This document shows, piece after piece, positions 1 to 6,136 of a stretch of DNA of 6,227 bases. Source of the stretch: Fidelibacterota bacterium UBA7303 (GTDB lineage: Bacteria > Fidelibacterota > Marinisomatia > Marinisomatales > UBA1611); the NCBI GenBank assembly GCA_002471805.1, contig DKQR01000139.1, positions 1 to 6,227 of the forward strand, in the 5' to 3' direction. Made by a program: the position numbers and the translations under genes. The stretch's first letter is position 1, and every line of letters starts with the position of its first letter. The notes under the pieces are model-generated. The model worked only from the letters and a program-made list of their open reading frames with translations, was not told the DNA's origin and ran no database searches.

Positions 1-1
1 C

Positions 2-1810
2 GGGATGTATGCGGTCTATCATGGCCCAAAAGGACTCACCCAGATTGCACAAAGGGTGAACAAAATCACGAGTAAACTTGCGAATTCTCTCAAAAATTAC
101 GGCTATGAATTGATCCATGATTATTTTTTTGATACTATCCGTTTTACAGCAAAATCCGGATGGCAAACAAAGGCAGAAAAACTAAAAATAAATCTTCGGG
201 ATTACGGTGATGGTACTGTCGGTATTTCCATAGATGAAACGAAAACCGCATCTCACCTTACAGATCTTCTTTCAGTATTTAATGTAGAAACCATTGAATC
301 TGACGATAAATCTATTCCAGCAGAACTTAGCCGAACATCTTCTTTCCTGGAACATTCCGTTTTCCATTCCTATCGATCTGAAACTGAAATGCTGCGGTAT
401 TTGCATAGACTGGAAGCAAAAGATTTGTCACTCAACACCAGTATGATCCCCCTGGGTTCCTGCACCATGAAATTAAACGCAGCGGCTGAAATGGAACCGG
501 TGACTTGGCCCGAATTCGGGAATATTCATCCTTTCGCGCCTGACAGCCAAACTGCAGGATACCATGAGCTCATTAGCGAATTGGGAGACTGGTTAGCGGA
601 AATCACTGGTTTTGAGGGTGTTTCCATGCAGCCTAATTCGGGTGCTCAGGGAGAATACGCAGGACTGCTGTTGATCCGCGCTTATCACGAAACAAATGGT
701 GACAACCATCGAAATGTCTGTCTGATTCCTGCCTCCGCACATGGTACAAACCCCGCTTCTGCCGTCATGGCCGGGATGAAGGTTGTGGTAGTCCAGTGCG
801 ATAAACATGGGAATATTTCAGAAGATGACCTTAAGGCAAAAGCAGAACTGCATTCAGAAAGCCTGGCTGCTGTCATGGTAACATATCCATCCACCCACGG
901 TGTTTTTGAACATACAATCAAAGAGACCTGCCGGATTGTACATTCCCATGGCGGACAAGTTTACTTAGACGGCGCCAACCTAAATGCCCTAGTGGGATTA
1001 TGCAAGCCGGGAGAATTTGGCAGTGATGTGATGCATATCAACCTGCATAAGACATTCTGCATTCCCCATGGCGGAGGCGGTCCGGGGGTTGGACCCATTG
1101 TTTGCAAATCTCACTTGGCTAAGTTCCTTCCGGGCCATTCCCAAATCAAAACCGGTGGTGAAAAAGCAATCACTGCAATTTCATCTGCACCATTTGGCAG
1201 CAGCAGTATCCTTCCGATCTCGTGGGCTTATATGGCTATGATGGGCGAAGATGGGTTGAAGCGAGCCACCCAGGTCGCCATCCTGAATGCCAATTACATG
1301 GCAAAAATACTGGAATCTCATTTCATTATCTTATTTCGCGGAATCAGCGGATACAACGCCCACGAGTTCATTATAGATCTTCGGGACTTGAAAAAAGAAT
1401 CTGGCATCTCGGATGAAGATGTAGCAAAGCGCCTCATGGATTACGGATTCCATGCGCCTACCATGTCCTTCCCTGTACCGGGGACACTCATGATTGAACC
1501 AACGGAAAGTGAATCCAAGGCCGAGCTGGACCGTTTTTGTGAAGCCATGATCGCCATTAAAAATGAAATCAATCAGGTGCTGGATGGAAGCTTGGATGCG
1601 AATGACAATCCAATGAAAAACGCACCCCACACTGCGGAAGCTGTTACCTCAGATGATTGGCAACATGGTTATTCCAGACAGATGGCTGCCTATCCTGCAT
1701 CCTGGTTAAAAGAGCACAAGTATTGGCCCTCCGTCGGTCGCGTGGATAATGCTTTTGGCGACAGGAATCTGATCTGCAGATGCCCGACCGTTTACGAATT
1801 TAAAGATTGA
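2..1810 (+). CDS. gcvP: Glycine dehydrogenase (decarboxylating), P protein of the glycine cleavage system; 5' end outside window
   Basis: This is the PLP-dependent P protein, which decarboxylates glycine and passes the aminomethyl group to the lipoyl arm of the H protein (GcvH) in the cytoplasm. Numbering from the ATG at position 5, visible motifs are: a SMIPLGSCTMKLNA block at 146-159, SMQPNSGAQGEYAG from 207, SAHGTNPASA from 244, the PLP-binding aspartate region DGANLNA at 322-328, and the Schiff-base lysine K349 in NLHKTFCIPHGGGG. The C-terminal VGRVDNAFGDRNLICRCP signature is intact. The ATG at 5 is not the true start: the open frame continues to the window edge, and MYAVYHGPKGL is an internal motif of the family. 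About 602 codons are present. Single-chain P proteins are about 950 aa, so roughly the first third is missing. A split GcvPA/GcvPB arrangement is less likely, because sequence normally near the end of the N-terminal half runs on without a break into the C-terminal half. It ends 10 bases before the convergent ABC-F gene, with no terminator hairpin visible between them. Confidence 0.97.
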   Translation, partial: GMYAVYHGPKGLTQIAQRVNKITSKLANSLKNYGYELIHDYFFDTIRFTAKSGWQTKAEKLKINLRDYGDGTVGISIDETKTASHLTDLLSVFNVETIESDDKSIPAELSRTSSFLEHSVFHSYRSETEMLRYLHRLEAKDLSLNTSMIPLGSCTMKLNAAAEMEPVTWPEFGNIHPFAPDSQTAGYHELISELGDWLAEITGFEGVSMQPNSGAQGEYAGLLLIRAYHETNGDNHRNVCLIPASAHGTNPASAVMAGMKVVVVQCDKHGNISEDDLKAKAELHSESLAAVMVTYPSTHGVFEHTIKETCRIVHSHGGQVYLDGANLNALVGLCKPGEFGSDVMHINLHKTFCIPHGGGGPGVGPIVCKSHLAKFLPGHSQIKTGGEKAITAISSAPFGSSSILPISWAYMAMMGEDGLKRATQVAILNANYMAKILESHFIILFRGISGYNAHEFIIDLRDLKKESGISDEDVAKRLMDYGFHAPTMSFPVPGTLMIEPTESESKAELDRFCEAMIAIKNEINQVLDGSLDANDNPMKNAPHTAEAVTSDDWQHGYSRQMAAYPASWLKEHKYWPSVGRVDNAFGDRNLICRCPTVYEFKD

Positions 1811-1820
1811 TCTGAAATCA

Positions 1821-3683
1821 CTACTGAAGAGTTTCCTGCTCTTCCATCAACTTTAAATATTCCGCTTCTAAAATATTCATTGCTTTCATGGCTTTTTGGA
1901 GCAATTTATAATCGTCTGCGCATGCTGGGTCCTGAACAATGATTCGTTGTTCCTCTAATTCTTTTTCAATAGTACCGAATCGTTTTTCGATCCATGCCAG
2001 ACGGTTCCGGATTTTCTTTCGCTGTTGATAATCGGACTTGCTTCCAGATTTTGTTTTTACCCTTGGTTTTGATGAGAAATCGGTGGTTTTTTCACCCTTT
2101 TTCCATACGTAATATTCGTAGTTGCCATCAAACATCCGTATTGTACCGCCACCTACTTCGCAGGTAAGATTCGTTACATTGTTTAAAAAATGGCGATCGT
2201 GGGAGATGCATACAATGGAACCTGTGAACTGCATCAACGCTTTTTCCACCACATTCCGAGAGACCATATCCAAATGATTTGTGGGCTCATCCAGCAATAG
2301 CAAATGAGAGGGTTCCACCAGTATCCGCGCCAGCGCCAGCCGTGCTTTCTCGCCACCGGACAGGACCTTCACCCATTTTTCGATCTCATCACCGGTAAAC
2401 AAGAAACTCCCCAGATAGGTTCGTATTTCTGTCTCGCTCCAACCAGAGGTGACTTCCTGTATGGTATCAAAAACTTTCTTCTGGGGATCCAGAACCTCCA
2501 ACTGGTGCTGAGCATAATAAGTACGATCCACCACATTCCCGATCTGTACCGAACCGGCAGTTACATCTTCCACACCGGCAAGCATTTTTAAGAGTGTGGA
2601 TTTCCCTGCTCCATTGTGGCCCACAAGCCCGATCTTTTGCCCCCGTTCCACCACCATATTTAATTCGTTGAATACCTCGATTTCACCATAATGTTTGCAT
2701 ACATTCCGGCAGGAGGCCATCTTTGATGGTGGTCGGCTGGGCTGGGGGAGGATGAGACTCAACACCTGGTGATCTTCAGTGGGTGTAGCGATCTTGTCCA
2801 TTTTTTCCAACATTTTTACCCGGCTTTGAACCTGGGTGGCCTTGGTATTCTTATATCGAAACCGCTCGATGAACCGTTCTGTGTCCTTGATCTGTTTCTG
2901 CTGGTTCTTATAGGCATTGCGATGTTGTTCCAGCCGCAGGGCCTTATCTTTTTTATACTTGGAATAATTTCCGTGATACAAGGTGATCTTTTTCAAATCG
3001 ATTTCAAGAATATGGTTTACGGACCGGTCTAAAAATGCCCTGTCATGACTTATGATTACCATGCCGCCTTTCCATTCGGTTAGGAAGGATTCCAGCCAGA
3101 TGGTTGCTTCAAGATCCAAATGATTCGTAGGTTCATCGAGAAATAAAATATGTGGTTCCTGGAGCAGTATGGCCGCCAGCGCCACCCGCATGCGCCATCC
3201 GCCGGAAAAAATATTCATGGGTTCCGTGAACTTTTCATCGGTGAATCCGAGCCCGCTTAATATTTTTTTTGCTTTTTCTTCCAACATCCAGCCGTCCAAG
3301 GCTTCGAACCGGTTTTGGATATGGCCCAGTTCTTTAACCAGGGTGTCGTTTTCCGGATCGCCGGCAATGGCTTCAGAAAACGAGAGCATTTTCCCTTCCA
3401 GGTCCCGCACTTCCGGATAGGCCGCCAGCACCTCTTCTAAAATGGATCGATGGGATCCTGCAACGATATCCTGTGCCAAATAGCCGATGGAGGTGGATTT
3501 CTCCACTTGGACGCCCCCGGAATCAGGCGTCTCTTTCCCAAGCATGATCCGAAGCAGCGTTGTTTTTCCGGTACCATTTGGCCCCACCAAACCTGCTCGC
3601 ATACCATGCTTAAGAGATAGATTTACATTTGAAAAAAGATTACCATCCGGGTAAGATTTGGACAGGTTTTCAAGACGGATCAT
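1821..3683 (-). CDS. ABC-F family ATPase, YheS-type (ribosome-associated, not a transporter)
   Basis: The 620-aa protein has two ABC ATPase domains in one chain and no membrane segments, which defines the ABC-F class. Members act on the ribosome as translation factors or antibiotic-protection proteins. Domain 1 has Walker A GPNGTGKT (34-41), Q-loop Q71, signature FSGGW (159-163), Walker B ILFLDEP (179-185) and switch histidine H213. Domain 2 has Walker A GHNGAGKS (355-362), Q392, signature LSGGE (441-445), Walker B LLLLDEP (461-467) and H495. All catalytic residues are present, so both sites should be active. The charged inter-domain linker (about 235-300) contains RFRYKNTKATQVQSRVKMLE, which resembles YheS/ABCF3 rather than EttA. 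A basic, probably coiled-coil tail spans about 540-620. Length matches YheS and Uup (about 635 aa). The ATG at 3683 is chosen because MIRLENLSKSY is a normal family N-terminus; the Shine-Dalgarno sequence is weak (GGTG about 9 bases upstream). It lies 40 bases after mtaB and is probably co-transcribed with it. The substrate ribosomal state and any resistance role cannot be read from the sequence. Confidence 0.95.
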   Translation of the reverse strand: MIRLENLSKSYPDGNLFSNVNLSLKHGMRAGLVGPNGTGKTTLLRIMLGKETPDSGGVQVEKSTSIGYLAQDIVAGSHRSILEEVLAAYPEVRDLEGKMLSFSEAIAGDPENDTLVKELGHIQNRFEALDGWMLEEKAKKILSGLGFTDEKFTEPMNIFSGGWRMRVALAAILLQEPHILFLDEPTNHLDLEATIWLESFLTEWKGGMVIISHDRAFLDRSVNHILEIDLKKITLYHGNYSKYKKDKALRLEQHRNAYKNQQKQIKDTERFIERFRYKNTKATQVQSRVKMLEKMDKIATPTEDHQVLSLILPQPSRPPSKMASCRNVCKHYGEIEVFNELNMVVERGQKIGLVGHNGAGKSTLLKMLAGVEDVTAGSVQIGNVVDRTYYAQHQLEVLDPQKKVFDTIQEVTSGWSETEIRTYLGSFLFTGDEIEKWVKVLSGGEKARLALARILVEPSHLLLLDEPTNHLDMVSRNVVEKALMQFTGSIVCISHDRHFLNNVTNLTCEVGGGTIRMFDGNYEYYVWKKGEKTTDFSSKPRVKTKSGSKSDYQQRKKIRNRLAWIEKRFGTIEKELEEQRIIVQDPACADDYKLLQKAMKAMNILEAEYLKLMEEQETLQ

Positions 3684-3723
3684 TATTTAAACACCAAAGA
3701 CACAAAACATTCGAAGGGAATAA

Positions 3724-5019
3724 TTACAATTTCCCTTTTACAAATGCACCGTTGTTTTCAGCGAGATAAATTTTATGAATTGTATTGATCAGTTTGGGGT
3801 CGCCATCTATTTGTACTTGGATATAGTTATCCGTGTGCCCCACTAGTTTCCCATTTTTCATATTTTCAAAAAGGACGGGACGATTTTCTCCTAATAATTG
3901 GGTATGAAAATAACGCCGTTTTTTATCCGATAGAATATGGAGCATTTTACTCCGTTCCGCTCGTGTTGCCTTGGGGACTGCTTTGCCTAAACGAATGGCA
4001 TCAGTATTAGGACGTTCAGAATAAGTGAACACATGAAGATAAGAAATGTCCAGGTCATTCAGGATGTTATACGTGTCAAGAAAATCCTCATCTGTCTCAC
4101 CGGGAAACCCCACAATTACATCCGCACCGATACAGGCATCGGGATTCAATGATTTAATTCTGGCAACCCTATCTGCATAAAGATCCCGTTTATATCTCCG
4201 GCGCATGGCTACTAAAATTTTATTTGACCCGGATTGAAGCGGCATATGGAAATGGGGCATTAATTTATTTGAAGATGAACAGAATTCAATCACATCATCT
4301 GTCAACAAGTTGGGTTCGATGGAAGAAATGCGAATGCGGTCAATTCCATTTAGGTGATCCAACCGTTGAATAAGATCAAAAAATGTTGCAGTACTTCCTT
4401 TGCCAAAATCACCGATATTGACTCCAGTAAGAACAATTTCGCGGGTATCTGTCTTTGCTATTTCCAGCGCTGCATTCATGGTATTTTCGATCGTATCGCT
4501 GCGGCTCTCACCCCGGGCCAAGGGAACTGTACAGAAAGAACAGGTGTAATCACAGCCATCTTGTATTTTAAGGAATGAACGCGTCCGTTCTCCGGCAGAA
4601 TAGGATGGCGCAAAAGTATGGGTATGGTTTATTTCAGATTGGATCACCTTTGCGTCGCTATTCATATCTAATTGAGCCAACTGCTCAAGAAGATTGAACT
4701 TTTCTTTAGTGCCCAGTATAAGATTCACTCCATCAATGGCAGCAATTTCATCTGGGTTCAGCTGGGCATAACATCCGATTACAGCGATAGCTGAAGCGGG
4801 GTTTCTGCGTTTAGCCTGACGGATGAGTTTCCGTGCTTCTTTATCTGCGTTTTCTGTGACAGAGCAAGTATTCAAAATATATATATCCGCTTCATCCCTG
4901 TAATCGACCTTTTTAAATCCATGACGATTAAAACTTCTGGAAATCTCTGCAGTTTCCGAGAAATTCAATTTACATCCCAGGGTATGAAATGCCACGCGTT
5001 TTACAGGAGTACTCACCAA
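3724..5019 (-). CDS. mtaB: tRNA (N6-threonylcarbamoyladenosine-37) methylthiotransferase MtaB, radical SAM
   Basis: This enzyme adds a methylthio group to t6A at position 37 of tRNAs reading ANN codons, giving ms2t6A. It uses two [4Fe-4S] clusters and S-adenosylmethionine in the cytoplasm. The N-terminal methylthiotransferase domain shows the three auxiliary-cluster cysteines C16 (TLGCKLNFSET), C52 (LNTCSVTE) and C83 (IGCYAQ). The radical-SAM motif CxxxCxxC is C156/C160/C163 in IQDGCDYTCSFCTVPLARG. ADVIVGFPGET (299-309) is the conserved late motif of the family, and a short TRAM-like segment follows at about 375-420. At 431 aa it has family length. TLGCKLNFSET with the C156 spacing favours MtaB over MiaB (ms2i6A) or RimO (ribosomal S12). 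The start is uncertain: an in-frame TGA at 5020-5022 directly precedes the TTG at 5017-5019, so translation must begin at this TTG, at GTG 5014-5016, or slightly downstream. No clear Shine-Dalgarno sequence helps decide. It is probably the first gene of an operon with the ABC-F gene. Confidence 0.94.
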   Translation of the reverse strand: MVSTPVKRVAFHTLGCKLNFSETAEISRSFNRHGFKKVDYRDEADIYILNTCSVTENADKEARKLIRQAKRRNPASAIAVIGCYAQLNPDEIAAIDGVNLILGTKEKFNLLEQLAQLDMNSDAKVIQSEINHTHTFAPSYSAGERTRSFLKIQDGCDYTCSFCTVPLARGESRSDTIENTMNAALEIAKTDTREIVLTGVNIGDFGKGSTATFFDLIQRLDHLNGIDRIRISSIEPNLLTDDVIEFCSSSNKLMPHFHMPLQSGSNKILVAMRRRYKRDLYADRVARIKSLNPDACIGADVIVGFPGETDEDFLDTYNILNDLDISYLHVFTYSERPNTDAIRLGKAVPKATRAERSKMLHILSDKKRRYFHTQLLGENRPVLFENMKNGKLVGHTDNYIQVQIDGDPKLINTIHKIYLAENNGAFVKGKL

Positions 5020-5084
5020 TCAATAAATGAGAAAAATTACGATGACAGCTGAAAGCACTTTTATTGCACTTAATAATTTTTTAA

Positions 5085-5113
5085 ATCATATAAAAAAAGT
5101 TTTACTGTGAAAA
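5085..5113 (-). promoter_or_regulatory. Candidate sigma70-type promoter for mtaB
   Basis: Read on the minus strand, TTTTCA (5108-5113, 4 of 6 matches to the -35 consensus) is followed after 17 bases by TATGAT (5085-5090, 5 of 6 matches to the -10). Transcription would begin near 5078, leaving a leader of about 60 bases before mtaB. The elements sit in and just after an AU-rich inverted repeat (5096-5133). The match is good, but AT-rich sequence produces such matches by chance. Confidence 0.4.
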
Positions 5114-5133
5114 TGAAAGTGTGGTAAAACTTT
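5096..5133 (-). terminator. AU-rich hairpin with T run, possible second terminator or attenuator
   Basis: AAAGTTTTAC (5096-5105) and GTAAAACTTT (5124-5133) are perfect 10-base inverted repeats around an 18-base loop. On the minus strand the second arm runs into a tract of seven T (complement of 5092-5098), giving the layout of a weak intrinsic terminator just downstream of the strong one at 5140-5176. The stem has only two G-C pairs and the loop is long, so it would be weak. Its arms overlap the candidate mtaB promoter, so a regulatory role is also possible. Confidence 0.35.
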
Positions 5134-5139
5134 AACTGT

Positions 5140-5176
5140 AAACTAAAAAGGGCAGTATAACTGCCCTTTTTAGTTT
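5140..5176 (-). terminator. Strong intrinsic terminator with perfect 16-bp stem
   Basis: The arms AAACTAAAAAGGGCAG (5140-5155) and CTGCCCTTTTTAGTTT (5161-5176) are exact complements around a 5-base loop (TATAA). The GC-rich apical GGGCAG/CTGCCC is followed by an A/T-rich base, so a U tract is produced in either orientation and it could work both ways. Only the left-going transcript has an obvious gene to terminate: the stop codon of the arginine-rich small gene (5176-5178) touches the last base of the stem. It separates that gene from mtaB. Confidence 0.88.
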
Positions 5177-5358
5177 TAATCCCTGCGTTCTGTCTCGCTG
5201 CGTCTACTGCCTTTTCGCTGGTAATCGCTCCGTTTAGACACATTGGAGCGTCTATCATCATCAACGGGGATATTTTTCCCCCTGCGGTGTATTTTTCTAG
5301 TATGCTCACTCCTGCGATCACCATTACGTCTATCGGAACTACGCTCTTTTTCACTCAT
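5176..5358 (-). CDS. Small arginine-rich protein with DRR/RRS repeats, function unknown
   Basis: The 60-aa product contains 16 arginines and 5 lysines against 12 acidic residues. Arg-Arg pairs recur at 10-11, 15-16, 25-26, 36-37, 52-53 and 58-59, mostly as DRR, RRS or ERR (for example SDRRNGDRRSE at 8-18). It has almost no hydrophobic residues, no signal peptide and no membrane segment, so it is probably disordered and may bind nucleic acid or an acidic partner (inference). I recognise the DRRxGxDRR pattern as a recurrent low-complexity motif in bacterial proteins, but not with a defined function. The frame is chosen for two reasons. A good Shine-Dalgarno GAGGT (complement of 5365-5369) lies 6 bases before the ATG, and the stop abuts the terminator. 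An overlapping 94-codon frame from GTG 5354 would read through the terminator and is rejected. It follows the TerB-like gene on the same strand after 86 bases and may share its transcript. Confidence 0.72.
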   Translation of the reverse strand: MSEKERSSDRRNGDRRSEHTRKIHRRGKNIPVDDDRRSNVSKRSDYQRKGSRRSETERRD

Positions 5359-5364
5359 CGAAAT

Positions 5365-5369
5365 ACCTC
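5365..5369 (-). promoter_or_regulatory. Ribosome binding site of the arginine-rich small gene
   Basis: GAGGT on the minus strand lies 6 bases upstream of the ATG at 5356-5358. It decides between two overlapping frames, since the competing GTG at 5352-5354 is 10 bases away and in another frame. Confidence 0.7.
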
Positions 5370-5386
5370 AGATCAAGATCAAATGA

Positions 5387-5420
5387 AACCGTATAACCCG
5401 GGAAATCTGGGTTTGCGGTT
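5387..5420 (-). other. Imperfect hairpin in the gap between the TerB-like and arginine-rich genes
   Basis: AACCG...AACCC (5387-5399) pairs with GGGTT...CGGTT (5409-5420) as two 5-bp helices separated by a small internal loop, with a 9-base apical loop. No T run follows on either strand, so it is not a standard terminator. It could tune read-through or mRNA stability between the two genes, or be incidental. Confidence 0.35.
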
Positions 5421-5444
5421 ATATCGTACTAGGTTTATATAGAA

Positions 5445-5876
5445 TTAGAATGTTGGATCGACAAATAAAGTCGATTCCGTGATAACAAGCTTGACCTTGT
5501 CAGTCATATCCAGAACACTCACAGATTCCTCGATCATTGCTTTCTCATTTTCATGGATAAATGCGTCGGCACGGGCAATATAGGCCAGGTTTTTGACCAG
5601 TTTATAGCGATCTTCGTCAGATGTGAACATGCCTTTCAAAGCCCCCAATGAACTTGTATACTGGGCGCTGCGTGCGCCATCATCGCCAAGTTCAATGAAT
5701 TTATCAATTACTTCAGCTTCCACTGTATTGTAATCGTCTTCAGACATATCAGGCGCCATTACCTTGCAGTTGCCTCGCATCGCTTCTTTTTCAGATTCAT
5801 CTACTTCACCGTCTGCAAGAAATGACACGCAGACAAAAGCATAGACTAAGTCATGGTTTTGAGTCCAGTTTGCCAT
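5445..5876 (-). CDS. TerB-like (tellurite-resistance TerB family) domain protein
   Basis: The 143-aa protein is almost entirely one all-helical TerB-like domain. Two acidic stretches that look like a duplicated pattern mark it: ADGEVDESEKEAM (21-33) near the start and ADAFIHENEKAMI (103-115) near the end. In TerB-family proteins such paired acidic residues lie together and have been linked to metal binding. TerB domains occur in tellurite/stress Ter modules but also in many stand-alone cytoplasmic proteins, so tellurite resistance itself should not be assumed; no terC, terD or terZ neighbour is visible here. There is no signal peptide or membrane helix. The ATG at 5874-5876 is supported by a purine-rich Shine-Dalgarno sequence, GAAGGGGA, 4 bases upstream. 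It is the first well-supported gene of the right-hand leftward cluster and is followed by the arginine-rich small gene. Confidence 0.82.
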   Translation of the reverse strand: MANWTQNHDLVYAFVCVSFLADGEVDESEKEAMRGNCKVMAPDMSEDDYNTVEAEVIDKFIELGDDGARSAQYTSSLGALKGMFTSDEDRYKLVKNLAYIARADAFIHENEKAMIEESVSVLDMTDKVKLVITESTLFVDPTF

Positions 5877-5897
5877 AGTTTCCCCTTCTATTTAGAT

Positions 5898-5927
5898 ATT
5901 ATTGTTAATATTTAGTATTTTATTCAA
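5898..5927 (-). promoter_or_regulatory. Candidate promoter for the TerB-like gene
   Basis: On the minus strand TTGAAT (5922-5927) and AATAAT (5898-5903, 5 of 6 matches to TATAAT) are separated by 18 bases. The start would fall near 5891, leaving a short leader that still contains the ribosome binding site. The region is very AT-rich, so chance matches are likely. Confidence 0.3.
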
Positions 5928-6136
5928 TAAATGACTACATATGAATTGTAGTTACTCGTGAAAATATATGAAAAATTAGGATGAAGAGATGCCAAGGTCA
6001 AGATTGCCTTATAAATTATTATATTTTCATAATTCAGATGGATTATTGATTCAAACTTATCAAGTATCGTATCTTTTGTTTTCTTTTCAACAAGGACGGT
6101 TACCATTCCATGGCCCAATTTCTCATAATAATTCAT
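5924..6136 (-). CDS. Doubtful small hypothetical protein (70 aa), possibly a gene remnant
   Basis: An open frame encodes MNYYEKLGHGMVTVLVEKK and continues to an Asn/Ile/Tyr-rich tail ending in VVIY. I do not recognise any family. The first 35 or so codons have ordinary composition, while the rest is strongly AT-rich, as random AT-rich DNA would give. A GTG at 6146-6148 would add four residues, but GGAAAGG (complement of 6150-6156) sits only one base before it. For the ATG at 6134-6136 the same site is 11-13 bases away, which is long but possible. The stop lies in a small hairpin (ACTACA 5934-5939 / TGTAGT 5947-5952 is next to it), 47 bases before the TerB-like gene on the same strand. It may be a real short gene, the stub of a truncated gene, or no gene. 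Confidence 0.33.
   Translation of the reverse strand: MNYYEKLGHGMVTVLVEKKTKDTILDKFESIIHLNYENIIIYKAILTLASLHPNFSYIFTSNYNSYVVIY

Noticed and set aside
593..1630. Open frames on the minus strand (and a short plus-strand one) across gcvP
   Set aside because: They lie fully within a strongly conserved gene, have no family features and are typical antisense shadows.
1826..1844. GAAGAG...CTCTTC hairpin at the gcvP / ABC-F convergence
   Set aside because: It is a 6-bp stem inside the last codons of the ABC-F gene with no T run on either strand, so it is not a credible terminator.
2304..3420. Plus-strand open frames opposite the ABC-F gene
   Set aside because: They are antisense to conserved ATPase motifs; the hydrophobic stretches arise from the reverse complement of charged linker codons.
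5042..5110. 22-codon plus-strand frame starting MTAESTFIAL before the hairpins
   Set aside because: It has only a weak GAG upstream, no recognisable plus-strand promoter and a length expected by chance. It lies over the mtaB control region.
5070..5354. 94-codon minus-strand frame from GTG 5354
   Set aside because: It overlaps the arginine-rich gene in another frame, its start is worse placed for the GAGGT site, and it would run through the perfect terminator hairpin.
5934..5952. ACTACA/TGTAGT inverted repeat as a terminator
   Set aside because: The stem is only 6 bp and AU-rich, with no uninterrupted T run after it; this is expected by chance in such AT-rich DNA.
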